A stretch of DNA of 64,000 nt from the NCBI GenBank assembly GCA_029204225.1, contig CM055095.1:73694753-73758752 (forward strand). Reading direction: 5' to 3'. The position numbers were made by a program, and so were the translations under genes. The stretch is from Diphasiastrum complanatum. Its lineage: Eukaryota > Streptophyta > Lycopodiopsida > Lycopodiales > Lycopodiaceae. The notes under the pieces were generated by a model. It made no database searches and was not told the DNA's origin. It was given only the letters and a program-made list of their open reading frames with translations. This document shows, piece after piece, positions 41,961 through 58,240 of this stretch (position 1 is the stretch's first letter; each line of letters begins with the position of its first letter).

Positions 41961-43619
41961 ATGACCACTCCTCAGGGACCTGATCAACCCCCGGAGAGAG
42001 GCTTCGACGAACTTGAAATAGAAGCCTTGGCTTACAGAAAAGGTAAGGAACCCATGGAAGTGGAAGAACATGAACAGTTCGCCGAAGAACTTGACGAACT
42101 GGTTACCAAGGAGCAGTTCCTCCAATTGGTAACAGAAGTGGATGAATTGAAGTTGGCATTAGCCAATTTCAAGTCTAGTGTGGACGACTCGTTCGCTGAA
42201 CTCAAAAACTTGATTTTGAGTTCCGCAAAAGGAAGCCTTCTCTCCACTTTCCAGTTATCCCCTTCTCCACTTCCATCAGTTTCAGGTGAGACTTTACGGT
42301 CTCACCCTAGTGTTTTTAAAGACTTAAAACCTCCTACTTTTAATGGGGAAGAGAAGGATAGAAATGCAGATATTCTACAAACCTTCCTCAGCAAATGGAA
42401 GAACGTTCATGCTCTTAAACAAACCCCTGACCATTTGCAAGCTATTGAGGCCAGTCTTTCCTTAGGGCCTATGGCCTATAAGTGGTTGTTAAATCTCCAG
42501 GAGACTGGGCAGACTCCCCGGTCATGGAAAGCTTTTGAAGAAGCTTTCCTAAGAGAATTTCTACCAAAGAATGAACTTGATAGAGCCTGGGAAGCCTGGG
42601 AAAGAACAGTAATGGACAAGTCCCTCATCCAATATATCTCGCAATATCGAGAAGCAATTTTAAAGATTAAAAATATGGATGACTATCAGAAAATCAGGGG
42701 ATTTGTCCGTGGCCTCAAAGATGAATATAAAGTAGAGGTCCATAGAAACTCGCCTACTACCCTTGAGCAAGCTCTCAGATATGCTCAAATCTATGATGAT
42801 TCAGTGGGTAGGAAGAGGGCGAGACAACAGCCACTTTCTGAGCAGCCTTCTCAGAAAGACTTTCAATTTAAAAAGAAATTTTTAAAAAGAAAGAAAGAAG
42901 ATAAATTTAAAGGTGAAGCTCCTCAGAAACGCCCTTCACTCATACAGCCCTTAAAACCAGATGATTTTGAGAAAGCCAAACAAGAACGTTTGTGCTTTGT
43001 GTGTATGGGCTATGGACACACAGTCAGACAATGTCCCAAGGGGCCTTTCACTAAAAAAGATAAAAAAGATAAAAAACAAGTTCATCTTGTTCAGACTGTA
43101 TGTTTCCCTAGTGACTCGGCAGCTTCCGAGATCAAAGTGTATCATGAAGATCATGAACACTATTGTCAGCTGACCTCTGCAATGCTAGCGAGACCCTTCA
43201 GCTTTGGGCCGCATGACCTAGTATGTATGCATGGAAAAGTTGGTAACCAGTCAGTAAGAGTCATGGTTGATGATGGGGCAACCCATAATTTCAGAAAGCT
43301 TAAACTACCAGAAGTACCTAGTCAGCATAGGTACATAGTTTCATTAGCTAAGGGTGAAGATAAAAAAATATGGGAAACTATGGTAAGTAAGTTAAATCTT
43401 GGTATTCAGGGGTACCAAGATGAAATAAACTTTCAGATAATGCACCTGGATCGAACAGACATTGTTCTCGGGAGAGATTGGCTCTACAATTTAGGACCTT
43501 CCCTCCACAGAAACTATCAGGAGAACACCCTCAGCTTTCAGCAAAAAGGCCGAGAGATCCAGTTGCATGGGGATCATGATGTTCCCAACAGCCCTATGGT
43601 CTGCAGTTCAGAGCTTTGA
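41961..43619 (+). CDS. gag and protease of the chromovirus
   Basis: A 552-codon frame. The N-terminal third has an acidic coil (residues ~40-80). The capsid core follows (PPTFNGEEKD near 130, then YKWLLNLQETG and FEEAFLREFLP). A Lys-rich segment leads to the zinc knuckle CFVCMGYGHTVRQC near residue 345. Protease starts at VDDGATHNF, where the usual Ser after the catalytic Asp is Asp, and has DIVLGRDWLYNLG. A few residues after HNF seem deleted. The frame ends at TGA (43,617-43,619), beyond which homology continues in frame, so this is probably a C-to-T stop in a former gag-pol polyprotein. Confidence 0.92.
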   Translation: MTTPQGPDQPPERGFDELEIEALAYRKGKEPMEVEEHEQFAEELDELVTKEQFLQLVTEVDELKLALANFKSSVDDSFAELKNLILSSAKGSLLSTFQLSPSPLPSVSGETLRSHPSVFKDLKPPTFNGEEKDRNADILQTFLSKWKNVHALKQTPDHLQAIEASLSLGPMAYKWLLNLQETGQTPRSWKAFEEAFLREFLPKNELDRAWEAWERTVMDKSLIQYISQYREAILKIKNMDDYQKIRGFVRGLKDEYKVEVHRNSPTTLEQALRYAQIYDDSVGRKRARQQPLSEQPSQKDFQFKKKFLKRKKEDKFKGEAPQKRPSLIQPLKPDDFEKAKQERLCFVCMGYGHTVRQCPKGPFTKKDKKDKKQVHLVQTVCFPSDSAASEIKVYHEDHEHYCQLTSAMLARPFSFGPHDLVCMHGKVGNQSVRVMVDDGATHNFRKLKLPEVPSQHRYIVSLAKGEDKKIWETMVSKLNLGIQGYQDEINFQIMHLDRTDIVLGRDWLYNLGPSLHRNYQENTLSFQQKGREIQLHGDHDVPNSPMVCSSEL

Positions 43620-43961
43620 CAGCTAATCGGAGACGAAGACCATCAAGTATTCTTATGTGACTTTCAGTTTATTCCTGAAGTTTCTATTTCCAGTTCTATT
43701 CAGCAGAAAATCAGTAAATTAGAAACTTTATTGTCTAAATTTAAAGATGTTTTTCCTGAAGATTTGCCACATGGTTTACCACCTAGCAAAGAGGTAGATC
43801 ATGTAATAAACCTAGTACCAGGTACAGCACCTGTTTCTAAACCTCCGTATCGGGTCAGCCGAACAGAGGATGAAGAAATAACTAGGCAGTTAATAGACTA
43901 TCTTGGAAAGGCCAAATTCAGACCAGTAGTTCACCATGGGCCTCACCAGTCCTATTGGTGA
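43620..43961 (+). pseudogene. Protease-RT linker, before frameshift
   Basis: It continues in the gag frame after the TGA, with FKDVFPEDLPHGLPP and VPGTAPVSKPPYRVS, the stretch preceding RT. Near 43,905 the RT reading switches to the frame of the next ORF, consistent with loss of one base in a GGAAAGG run. Confidence 0.88.
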
Positions 43962-45535
43962 AAAAGAAAGAGGGGTCTATGCATCTTTGTGTAGATTACA
44001 GAGCCCTCAATAAAGTCACAATTAAGAATAAATGCCCTATGCCTCGGGCAGACGAGTTGTTTGATCAACTCGACGGGGCTAAGTTTTTCAATAAAATGGA
44101 CCTCAGATCGGGATATCATCAAGTCCGTATAAAATCGGAAGATGTCTCGAAAACAGCTTTTAGGACTCGTCACGGTCATTATGAGTTTAAGGTGATGCCA
44201 TTTGGGCTCACAAATGCTCCAGCTACCTTTATGACCTTGATGAACAGTGTCCTCAGACCATACTTGGGTAAGTTTGTAGTCGTATTTTTAGATGACATCC
44301 TCGGTTACAGCAAAACGAGGAAGGAGCATCTAAAACACCTCATAAAGGTGTTTCGACTGCTCAGAAAGCATAAGCTCTATGCTAAACAATCCAAGTGTGA
44401 ATTCTTCGTTGAAGAAGTAGCATATTTGGGTCACATTATCTCTTCAGATGGGATTAAGATGGACCCAAATAAGGTTAAAGCCATACTCAGTTGGCTGAGA
44501 CCTCAGAATATTTTGGAACTTCAGATCTTTCTTGGTCTGGCGGGATATTACAGACGATTTGTCAAGGAATATGCTCATATAGCAGTTCCTATGACAAATC
44601 TCCTTAAGGGGAAGGGAAAGGAGTTCATTTGGGAGTCCGCACAGCAGGAGAGCTTTGATGCTCTCAAAGCAGCCTTAGCTACAGCACTGGTTTTAAAAGT
44701 CGTCGACCCCAATCAGCCATTTGTGGTCGAAACATATGCTAGCGACTTTGCAGTAGGTGTTGTGCTAACTCAAGGTGGACGACCAATTGCGTTTGAGAGT
44801 AAAAAACTCGAGCCAGTTCAGACTAGGTACAGTGTCTATGAAAAGGAACTCTTTTCTATAGTCCATGCCCTTAAGACTTGGAGGCATTATTTGTATGGTG
44901 CCAACTTTGAGGTCCTGACAGACCATGAGAGTCTCAGATACCTTTGCAATCAACCTGAGCTTAGAGGTCGGAAAGCTCGTTGGGCAGAGTTGATGCAAGA
45001 GTTTGACATGTCTATCAGATATAGACGTGAAAAATTCAATACAGTAGCAGATGCCCTTAGCAGAATGCCTATGATAAACGAACTAAGTTTTACTCAGATT
45101 CGTAATGAGTTACTCGAGTCCTTGAGAGAGAAATGCCAGCATGATGCATTCTTCTCTGCTATCTGGAACTCAGTCCAGAGCAGACAGTTACAGACTCCAG
45201 AACCAATTTCCGGGGCTGGTGCCAGTTCATCCAAGAATACGGCAGCTTCCGTTGAGGATGATGATGAGTCCAAGTATACGTCGTCAGATGACGTTGAGGA
45301 TTCTGGGCCTGTATTACCCAAGCAAACCCCAGTGGTTGAGGGTCACTTGACTCAAGGATTCAAATGGAAACAGTATTCCATTCAGGATGAGTACTTGCTC
45401 TATAGAGATAGAGTATGTGTCCCCAATTCAGAGGATTATAGGCAGCAGGTCCTATATGAATGTCATGACAATCCTAGCATAGGACACCCAGGCATACAGA
45501 AGACCTATGAGCTTCTTCGTAGGCAATTTTTCTAG
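43910..45535 (+). CDS. Reverse transcriptase, RNase H and integrase N-terminus
   Basis: The open frame from 43,955 (526 codons) has [41 protein letters not shown] and [11 protein letters not shown] with the catalytic Asp pair. RNase H follows: its start reads VETYAS, so the expected catalytic Asp is Tyr (TAT at 44,735-44,737), while [11 protein letters not shown] and TDHESLRYL are kept. ADALSRMP closes RNase H. An acidic Ser/Asp linker leads to the integrase zinc region ([15 protein letters not shown]). TAG at 45,533-45,535 replaces an expected Trp after RRQFF. Confidence 0.93.
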   Translation, partial: GQIQTSSSPWASPVLLVKKKEGSMHLCVDYRALNKVTIKNKCPMPRADELFDQLDGAKFFNKMDLRSGYHQVRIKSEDVSKTAFRTRHGHYEFKVMPFGLTNAPATFMTLMNSVLRPYLGKFVVVFLDDILGYSKTRKEHLKHLIKVFRLLRKHKLYAKQSKCEFFVEEVAYLGHIISSDGIKMDPNKVKAILSWLRPQNILELQIFLGLAGYYRRFVKEYAHIAVPMTNLLKGKGKEFIWESAQQESFDALKAALATALVLKVVDPNQPFVVETYASDFAVGVVLTQGGRPIAFESKKLEPVQTRYSVYEKELFSIVHALKTWRHYLYGANFEVLTDHESLRYLCNQPELRGRKARWAELMQEFDMSIRYRREKFNTVADALSRMPMINELSFTQIRNELLESLREKCQHDAFFSAIWNSVQSRQLQTPEPISGAGASSSKNTAASVEDDDESKYTSSDDVEDSGPVLPKQTPVVEGHLTQGFKWKQYSIQDEYLLYRDRVCVPNSEDYRQQVLYECHDNPSIGHPGIQKTYELLRRQFF

Positions 45536-46729
45536 CCCAGTATGAAAAAGGACGTCCACCAGTATGTAACCAGTTGCTAGAAATGTCAAGTAAATAAAGC
45601 AGAGCGTTTAAAGGCAGGAGGGTTGTTGCATCCCTTAGAAATACCAGCTGGTAAATGGGAGAGTATCTCCATGGATTTTATAGTAGGCCCGCCTAAAATC
45701 CAAAAGGGTAATGACGCTATATGGGTCACAGTTGACCGTCTGACCAAAATGGCTCATTTTATTCCGACCAAAACAACCGTTAGAGCTCCAGAGTTAGCGA
45801 GGTTGTTTGTAGACGGGCTATTTAAATTGTATGGACTACCTTCCGACATAGTCAGCGACCAGGACAGTAAGTTTACTGGAAATTTTTGGAGGGCAGTATT
45901 CCATCATCTCCATACTAAACTTAATATGAGTACCACCGACCATCCACAGACGGACGGTCAAACAGAAAGGGTAAATCAAGTGCTGGAGGATATGCTTCGT
46001 GCATACGTCAGCAAGAAGCAGACTAATTGGGAGGAGTATCTCTCGATACTAGAGTTTGCTTACAACAGTACCAAACATTCAGCTACGGGATACAGCCCAT
46101 TTATGCTGATGTACGGTTTTCAGCCACGCTCACCCACAGCTGTAGGGTTTAAACAAGAAAAAGTTGAAGTAGCCAGAAACTTTTTAGAGGACCTAAACCA
46201 TATGATAGAACATGCTAAGCATAGCATTAGACAGTCCCAGGATCGAGCCAGGCATTATGCAGATCCACACAAACGGGATGTGCAGTTCTCCACTGGTGAA
46301 AAAGTCTACTTGAGAGTCCCAGTTGACTCTAAAACCCTCAAATCAGGAGTGTGTGCTAAGTTGTCTCCAAGGTATTGTGGTCCCTTTACCATCAATAGGA
46401 GACTAGGCGAGGTCACCTATGAACTAGAACTCCCACACAGCAGTAAGGTTTTTCCAGTCTTTCATGTAAGTCAGTTACGAAAAGCCTTAACCAGATCAGA
46501 CAATCTGGTAGGGGACAGTGTTCTAGTTCTCCCATTGGATCCTCAACAACCTCCACATGAACCAGAGGAGATTCTTGATAGTAGAGAGACGCAGACTCGT
46601 CATACTCTATACCGAGAATATCTGGTTAAGTGGAATGATCAGCCTGTTGAGAATGCCACTTGGGAAAGAGGCAGTGTCCTTCGCAAGATTTTTCCAGACA
46701 TTGTCTTAGAGGACCAAGACGGTTCTTAA
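45536..46729 (+). CDS. Integrase core and chromodomain
   Basis: It continues in the RT frame after the TAG. A second TAG (45,578-45,580) replaces the Trp between the two zinc-binding Cys codons. The open part from 45,623 (368 codons) has the catalytic triad: SMDFIVGPP, SDQDSKFTGNFW and DGQTERVNQ. SPRYCGPFTI and FHVSQLRKAL give the C-terminal domain. YLVKWNDQPVENATWE near the end is a chromodomain. Both TAGs are TGG-to-TAG changes. It ends 11 bp before the 3' LTR, so the stop lies in the purine tract. Confidence 0.93.
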
Positions 46730-46740
46730 GGGGGAGGGAG

Positions 46741-47098
46741 TGTTACGAGCTCGTAACCAGTGTCGAACCCTAGAGAACACAGATAGGTCAGATACCACAG
46801 TCAGGGTCGTGTCTAGTGTACATGACCAACAGGGCAAGACAGTGTGAGTAGTGTGCCCCAGCACGGTCCATAGCCATGGCGGACCTAACACAGCCTAGGG
46901 ACCCTGTCAGCAGGATAGGGCTCCCAGTTGAGTCCTGACGTGCAGTCGGCCACGTCAGTGCCACATGGCCGACACTTGGCAGTAGCATGCTACCAGTCCT
47001 CACACTGGGCTAGGAGGGGCTTACTCTATATCAGGGAGTAGGCAAGGTTGGGTGGATCAGTTAGTGTTTGCCCTACTATGGTGTTAGGATCTATTACA
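46741..47098 (+). repeat. 3' LTR of the 40.7-kb chromovirus
   Basis: 358 bp, the same length as the 5' LTR, preceded by the purine tract AAGGGGGAGGGAG (46,728-46,740). Confidence 0.95.
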
Positions 47099-47293
47099 AC
47101 TCCTCTCATGTCTGTAGGGTTCAATACGTATGATTTAGAACCAAAACGTATTTTATTAGATTGCATATAGCTCATTCCATGAGCTTATAAGATATGAAGC
47201 CAAAACTTACCTAAAATTGTTTTGGAGAGAAACACTACTACCTTGTCATTGCCATTGTGATGATCACACCTTGAACAGTGCTTCAAGATGGCA

Positions 47294-47485
<192 letters not shown>

Positions 47486-47788
47486 CAAAATGTAAAAAAA
47501 AATTGTGGGCCATGAGTTGCCTACTCGCAGCCCTTATTAAAAAAATTGAGTTTTTTTTTGTGTTATGGACCCACAATATGTGGCCCAGAACGTTAACGAT
47601 CCAGATCGCATGATCCAAATTACTATTGCAGCAGATTGTGATTCGCTACAAGATTGAACATAATTTAAAAAAAAAACATCTTTATGCTAACAAAATAGAT
47701 CCTATTCAATCCAAATCTTTCTTTCACTAACCAATGAGCTTGGATTTGCTTTCAAATTTCTTGCAGGTCTTAGTGGTCTCAAGATTGT

Positions 47789-48770
<982 letters not shown>

Positions 48771-48788
48771 GTGGCGCCGTTGTCGGGG
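48771..48788 (+). other. Primer-binding site, Tat/Athila-like type
   Basis: GTGGCGCCGTTGTCGGGG directly follows the LTR end ACACAACA. The TGGCGCCGTTG...GGGGA form is widespread in Tat/Athila/Ogre-like gypsy elements. Confidence 0.85.
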
Positions 48789-48815
48789 ACCGCCACACTC
48801 TCGTCTCACCACATA

Positions 48816-48986
<171 letters not shown>

Positions 48987-49559
48987 CCTACGCTTTCATT
49001 TTCACCCAAAAAAATCGGATTTTAGGGGTAGAATAGTGTGAGTAGTGTTAGTTTTGCTGTTTTTTGTGATTTTTTGTTTTTTTGCACTGTATGGAGAGAT
49101 TTTGGGGTGGGAGGATCAGTTCCAAGCACCCATCCCTTCCAATAATCCAAAAACCCCATAAAAATTCAAAAAAACACTCAAAATCCGTTTTTGGAGGGAA
49201 AAAGAGAGGCAAAATCTCATCAGATTTTGATTTCTCAAAAACCAGCAAGAACTAACTTTTGCATGACTGGCAGCAGCTCCAGGATACTGTCCCAAACCTG
49301 CATAGAAGCCTGCGAAGGTTACTTCCCAATAGATTTTGAAAAAACAGAGAAAAATCTATAAAAATTCAAAAATCCCTTGTAAAAAAAAAAAACTCAAAAT
49401 TCAGAACTAACCTTCGCAGAGCTATCTAAAGTTCTATCTTACTGAGACAAGGACACAGAGAAGTTTGCGAGAGTTAGATCCCAAAAAAAGTGCGTCTGTA
49501 AAGGTTCCTAAGAGCAAAAAAGTGTCCTAGAACCTTCTCAGACGGCAAATTTTTTAGTT

Positions 49560-50300
49560 TCCCTGGGAAGTAACTCTCGCAGCTTGGTGAGAAGTTGAAT
49601 CTGACTCAAATGCAAGTGCATACGAGTCTGCGAGGGTTTGTTCCCAGAAAATTTTAAAATTTCACAAAAAAAAACCACAAAAAAATACACTTTTTTCAAG
49701 ATTTTTTAAGTTTCTCGCAGCTTAATGAGCAAGTGAATTTGACTTACATATAAGTGCATACCAGTCTATGAGGGTTTGTTCCTAGAAAATCTTAAAATTT
49801 TGCAAGAAAACCCCAAAACAATGCACTTTTTTCAAGATTTTTTGAGTTTTCTCGGAAAGTAACTCTCGCAGCTCAGTGAGCAGCAGGAATCCGACTCAGA
49901 TGCAAGCGCATACCAGTCTACGAGGGTTTGTTCCCAGAAAATCTTAAAATTTTGCAAAAAAACCCCAAAAAAATGAACTTTTTTCAAGATTTTTTGAGTT
50001 TCCTTGGGAAGTGACTCTCACAGCTTGGTGATTAGGTGAATCTAACTCATATGCAAGTGCATACTAGTCTGCGAGGGTTTGTTCCCAGAAAATCTTAAAA
50101 TTTTACAAAAAAAACCCCAGAAAATGCATTTTTTTCAAGATTTTTTTGAGTTTTCTTGGGAAGTAACTCTTGCAGCTTGGTGAGCAGGTGAATTTGACTC
50201 AGATGCAAGTGCATACTAGTCTACGAGGAAAATCTTAAAATTTTGCAAAAAAACCCCCAACAAAATGCACTTTTTCCATGATTTTTTGAGATCTGCTGGG
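49560..50300 (+). repeat. ~150-bp tandem repeats in the leader, 5 units
   Basis: CT(C/T)(G/A)CAGCT units start near 49,574, 49,714, 49,865, 50,016 and 50,168, spaced 140-152 bp. Each is followed by a GTGCATAC phrase, CGAGGGTTTGTTCC in most, an A-rich stretch and TTTTTTCAAGATTTTTT. Partial related phrases start at about 49,250. They are non-coding. Confidence 0.85.
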
Positions 50301-50964
50301 CAATAACCTTTGCAAAGAGTTTTCTGGATAGCTATAACTTTGATCTGGCTACTGTGAAATTTTTGTGAAGATATAATGGTTAGATTTAGAAATATCTAAG
50401 AAAAAGTGCCTAAAAACTGAGTTTTTTCAAGATCCTGACAAATCTGTCCATCAAGAATTCTCGCAGAACTCACATTATCTAGAAATGGTCTAGATACAGC
50501 TATTGTAAGAAGGTTGAAGATTAGATTCACTTAGATTTAAAGAAATCTCAAAATAAAACCACAAAAAACCAAGAAAAAGGGCTAAAATCACACTATTAGC
50601 CAATTGAAACTGATCAGATCTTGTCAAATCTAGGTTGCAGTCACATTATCCATCAAGATCCAACATCCTTGGACTGAATCAAGTGAATGAACCTCAGATC
50701 AAGCCGATCAGTTCCCTCCACATCAACCATTATCCATCCATCATTCTTCTGTCCCATCTCTATTCCATCTTCTATCTCCATCTCTGTTAGATAAACCCAT
50801 TTCTGTCTCTATTTTAATCCATACTAATCCACCGTTTACCGATTCTCTTCTCTTCTTCTTCTTCTCCATCTCCCACAAAAAAAAAGGGGGTTGGAACACC
50901 AGAGTCATTGAGCAAATTTTGAAACAATTCACCAACCATCTACTTTACGACATTCTAGTGCTGA

Positions 50965-52553
50965 ACTATGGAGACCGCCCTTGTAGGATTATCGAAATTA
51001 AAAGAGTTCCCTGATGAAACAATCTGAGACTACACCTATCGGATCTATCATCTAGTGAAGGATTGTGATTCCCCCATTTCCCAACAGATCATCATGACAA
51101 AATACTATGTCGGACTGCCCCAAAGGATCAGATCTGGCATGGAAGAGTTAGCATCCTATGCGTCGCTTGCACAACTTTGCAAAGATGTTGCCTTGATGGA
51201 AATCTCACTTGGGAAGAAGGATTTTCCCTATCCAGATGGAAAATCAGAGGAACAAAGGTTGACAACGAGCGATGATCCAACAAGAATGGACCCCATGCAA
51301 GGAAACAAAGTGCAGCAAGGTCAAGCAGATCAAGTGCAGCAGAAGACCAAGAACCTTGCACTTCAAACTGTCAGCAAGCTTATGCTCGCTTTATTAAGTA
51401 TCTTGAAAAGGACGAATGTACCTTCTGCTTTGGAGATCATCCAAGTACCAGGTGTCCAATCAAAAATCCGTACTTATCAAAAGGACAAAATATAGTTCGT
51501 CAACAGCAAGATCCAGCGGTTCAATGGTCAGAAGCATAATCAAGCCAACAAGGAGCTCACTAGAAGGATGGATGTCAGATTGATCCATCTAAATCATGAG
51601 TCTCTTCAACAAACAGTGGCAAGGTAGAAGTTTTGGTTATATCCTCTTGCATGTCACCGAACTCAATGGAGGACCATAACAGCCTACCAATCTATTTTGT
51701 GGAAGATCATAAGGGGAAAATGTTACTGGTGTATGCCTATCAACTTAGAAGCGATGGCATACTGCACTCAGTGAGGTGCTATAGATGCGGAGGAAAACAC
51801 CATCGTGCTGAATGTCCACATCGAGGGGATCCATCAACATTTGATCCCTCGTGATCACAATGAGGAGTTAATCATCCATGACGAGATTGCCCGATGAGAA
51901 ATTTACAAATAGCCAGGAGGCATTTGGCCTATGTAGACCGACATGCACCTGTGGTGACCCTTCCACCTCGAACGCACTATAAAAGAGAAATCTTGGTGCC
52001 ACCGGGTTATGAAATGAGTGACGAAGAGGACAATCTGGCAAAAGTCCCAAAGTACGCAAAGATACCCTTGGGCAAACAAGTAAAACCATCACAGAAGACA
52101 AAGATGGTAGAATCCATCATGCCAATGGTAATTGAGGAAGTCAAGAAATTGCCATCCGACGAAGTCCAACGGATAAGTCTCTTGGCGCAATCACTGCAAA
52201 GAATTCTTAGTGATGAATTACAAAGGGGACTAGCGTCAACATGGCAACTTAAAGGCAATTCAGCACAAGATCCAAGGAAAAGTGCCATCACGCAACCTTC
52301 AATGGGGAAGTGCGATGACCAAGGAAAGACTAAAGTTGATGATTGTCCCTCAACGAGCAAGATTCAACCAAAGTCTCATTGTTCCATAATGCAGCAGCCC
52401 AAACCAATGCCAAATCCGGGTATATCCATTCTTCAAAGGCCAAATCCAGGGAATCCAAGCCCAATTAGGCCTCCAGTCCAGCAAGCACCAGCGCATACAA
52501 CGATAACACCTTGTCCTCGATTTGTAAGATTGACTATGGAGGAAAGTTGTTAG
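50965..52553 (+). pseudogene. gag of the non-autonomous element
   Basis: The capsid part starts near 50,970 and the open frame 51,055-51,495 has YYVGLPQRIRSGMEELA and LCKDVALMEISLGKKD. A shifted frame gives a first knuckle, CTFCFGDHPSTRC, near 51,415. After a stop-rich stretch, CYRCGGKHHRAEC (51,778-51,816) is a second knuckle. A 219-codon frame (51,894-52,553) follows with an acidic start, a central helix-rich part and a Pro/Gln-rich tail (PNPGISILQRPNPG). At least two frameshifts separate these parts. No pol follows before the 3' LTR. Confidence 0.8.
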
Positions 52554-52956
52554 GTTCAAGCATACCACTACCTAGATCGACAAAGTAGTCAAACAAGCAC
52601 GTCGTATCCACATAACGAATTGGGAGAGTCTATGACGTTGGGACCAGTTGTGCCAATCTATGAGGATCCAATTTTATCTTGGGATACTCTGATGGAATGT
52701 CTCAACTACCCAATTGTTGATGAACAAAATTATCCGGAATGGCCACCAGACCCTTATGGATATAATTGAAAATCTGGCAAGTCCCGGTTCTTGATCATCC
52801 ACTAATAAAGCCTCAAGTTTTATGTAAGCGAATTCTATCCACGCTTTTTCTGAAACACCCATGTCCCAGCAATAAAAGAACCGACAACAACGTCCCTTCA
52901 CGATAGTTGCAGCCTAGTGCCGAAAGACCGGCACTACTTTGGGTCGTGGACCCTAT

Positions 52957-53752
<796 letters not shown>

Positions 53753-54019
53753 ATGATTGCCCTTCATAATTACCTATAGTAATGATGCATGCTTTCCTTT
53801 TTAAATGAAGAGTAGAAACTTGATTTTGAATATAGAGAAGTGTCACGTAGCCATGAACATCTCAAGTTTAGGATCACCATGGTTGTTGAGTTAAAAGAGT
53901 TTCTCAATAGGCTCGTTATGCTTGTGATGCCTTCGATGGTTTTTTGCTAATTATAATCGAGCCGATTGCTAATCAAGTGTCTTCAAATTCTAGGCACATT
54001 AGACAACAAAAAATTTTGA

Positions 54020-54700
54020 AGGGTGTGAGGGTTAGCTCGATGCCACCTTCCAAACAACATAAGCTTGTTGTAATCTGAAGACTCTATTCTTCAAAATAGA
54101 GCAATATCTCAGAATTAAACTCTTGTGAGAGTTAGCTTGATGCTAGCTTCCAAACAACAGAAGTGTTGTTATGATTTAAAGACTCTATTGCAAGATCTCA
54201 AGGTTAAATTCTTGTGAATTTTTTATATGCAATTGAAGAGCTTTAAATTTACTCAAGTATTGCCACTAGATAGGTTAATAGAGGGGAAAGACCTCGAAGC
54301 ACTAGCAATCAATTAGACAATCAAGTTTGTAAATCCTTTGTCAATACTATGGAAGCAAATTCTAAAGCTTTGATGCCATTTTTACTAGCCTCGAGATAAC
54401 CAAAGGATTGAAGGACTTGAAGGTTAGCTTGATTCAACTTTCCAAACAACAAGAGCCTTGTTGTAACTTGAACACTTAATTCTTAAAAGTAGAGCAAAAT
54501 TAGAAGATTTAACTCTCGTGGACCTTTGAGATGCAATATGAAAGCTATGAATTTACTCAAGTCTTACTCAACAAAGCGAAAGTGGATTTCAACATGCAAT
54601 CGCATATTTAAATATCTCAGAGTGGTAGAAATCAATCTCAATACTATGGAAGAGAAACCTAAAGCTCTTATGCCATCTTTATCAACCTCGAGGTAAGATG
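54020..54700 (+). repeat. Diverged tandem repeats
   Basis: GGTTAGCTCGATGCC/GTTAGCTTGAT(G/T)C phrases at about 54,030, 54,130 and 54,422 are each followed by CTTCCAAACAACA, a TTGTTGTAA-type stretch and a GACTCTATT- or ACTTAATTC-type stretch. A CAATACTATGGAAG phrase recurs near 54,343 and 54,637. This is decayed minisatellite sequence with no coding. Confidence 0.6.
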
Positions 54701-56060
54701 GTCACAGCGCTAGGTACTAGAGCACCACCGTGCTATACTAGCCCCCACAGGTCTCCCGTATCAGTTTTTCGGGAGTCAAAGCGTCGAACAACATGGGCAA
54801 ATCCATGCCATTTAAGTGTACCATGGTCGAGCCCTATATACGTACTTGAATTTACTTATATTAACCGGACACTGGATGCAGAAATTAGAAATTTTTATAA
54901 CTCACTCCCATGTCACCTATTGCGCATGCAAGATCAACCTATATTGGATTTATTACTTAAAAAACCATTACATGCAAGGTTTGCATATCATCATAAGTAC
55001 GTGAGTAAAATCATAGTAACGAGTTAGGTTACCCACCGTATTGGTGATATTCCGTAAAGCATCATACCTGAATGAGAGGTAAAGTCATCTCTTGTGAACT
55101 ATCCATCTTCAGCTGCTTAAACGAATCACCCACGCGCCAAGGCATTCACACCGAAAGTATTGGATTAAGTATAGAGTATTCTTGAAGCCCGACAGAGTCA
55201 TTATCAATAGCCAACTACTTTCTTATCCGAAGATTAATCGTATAGCTTTTCATTCTTCGTGAGCATTTCCCACTGTATACTTATTACTAGCAATGGTAAT
55301 CATTATTACTCAAGAGCATACTAGCATATCCAACCACCTTCTTACTACTTCCTTTTCCGTAATCACAACATACTAGTTTATCAGAGACAGATAACATCAT
55401 ACTCATTATCAAACCAAAAGAGCAATCATATGGAGCAATATCACGTACAGATTATAGCCAATCGAGTATAGTAAGATCATTCTCATCAACCATATTCATG
55501 CTACAGCTTCTGGTAAATCCAGAAACCAACTGGAAGGACAACGGTTCATGCATTTTTAAACGCATAATGTACTGAAAAATGCTTGCAACTTTGCTCATAC
55601 AAAGAGCTTATGGTAAATTGTTGAAGTTCATGCCATATTAAGCTAAAAAACAGCGCTGGCCAGCGGCCAGATCCGCCTCAAAGAGGGCGCTAGCCAGCAA
55701 TTAGTCTCTTTCCAGAATGTTTGATAATGATACTCAAAAGTTGGTTTGTTGTCCAGTTTTTTTCATAAGCCAAAAAGGTTGAAAAAATACCGGAAAAATT
55801 GCCCATGTTTGCTCGTTGGGACAACGATTGATAGTAGTAGTATCCAATCACAATATGCCAGTCAAACCTTGCTACTACACAACGGTAATCACAACACCCT
55901 GTGAGCATTCATCCTTAGCATACATCCTTCCTTATCAGCGAGCTACCATTCAAAACGTTCTCACCTTTGTTTGCAGTACGATTGCTCTTCCAATAGCATC
56001 CACGACCGTTCTCTTCAATCACAATCACCGTACGGTGGAGCACTAGGAGAGCAAGAATGA
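54701..56060. other. No gene recognised
   Basis: The best open frame (54,698-55,027, 109 codons) has no recognisable motif. A CAGCGCTGGCCAGCGGCCAG block lies near 55,650. No LTR ends, primer site or RNA gene were seen. Confidence 0.4.
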
Positions 56061-56062
56061 GG

Positions 56063-56186
<124 letters not shown>

Positions 56187-56501
56187 AAGAAAGCATGAGG
56201 GAAAGTGAATAGGGTTGTGTGAATTCCCTCTTTATAGAACCAGAGGACACTTAGGTGTACTAAGTGCAAATTGCTGCTCATCCTTAGATTGACTGTCCAT
56301 AATGTGCGCAGATCCTGGCCATTGAAAGATTCACAACTTTTCCACCATTTTTTTCAAAAAAACTTTTTCTATTATGTGGGGTCTTTTATCATAGTAAGGC
56401 ATTTTTTTTGCGCCCACTAGTAAAAAAGGTTAGTACGCGACATTTACATTCCACAAAGGCTTGCGAAACGAATGAAGCGATATATGTATGTAACATAGCC
56501 C

Positions 56502-58239
<1,738 letters not shown>

Positions 58240-58240
<1 letters not shown>

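Larger units (their letters stand above)
40709..47098 (+). mobile_element. Near-intact Ty3/gypsy chromovirus, TSD ACTCC
   Basis: A 6,390-bp element with 358-bp LTRs at 40,709-41,066 and 46,741-47,098 and TSD ACTCC at 40,704-40,708 and 47,099-47,103. LTRs run TGTTACGAGC to CTATTACA. The primer site follows after one base, and a purine tract (AAGGGGGAGGGAG) precedes the 3' LTR. Coding order is gag, protease, RT, RNase H, integrase, chromodomain. By eye the LTRs differ at about 15 of 358 sites, mostly transitions. One stop after protease, one frameshift before RT, two stops in integrase and a changed RNase H residue inactivate it. Confidence 0.96.
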
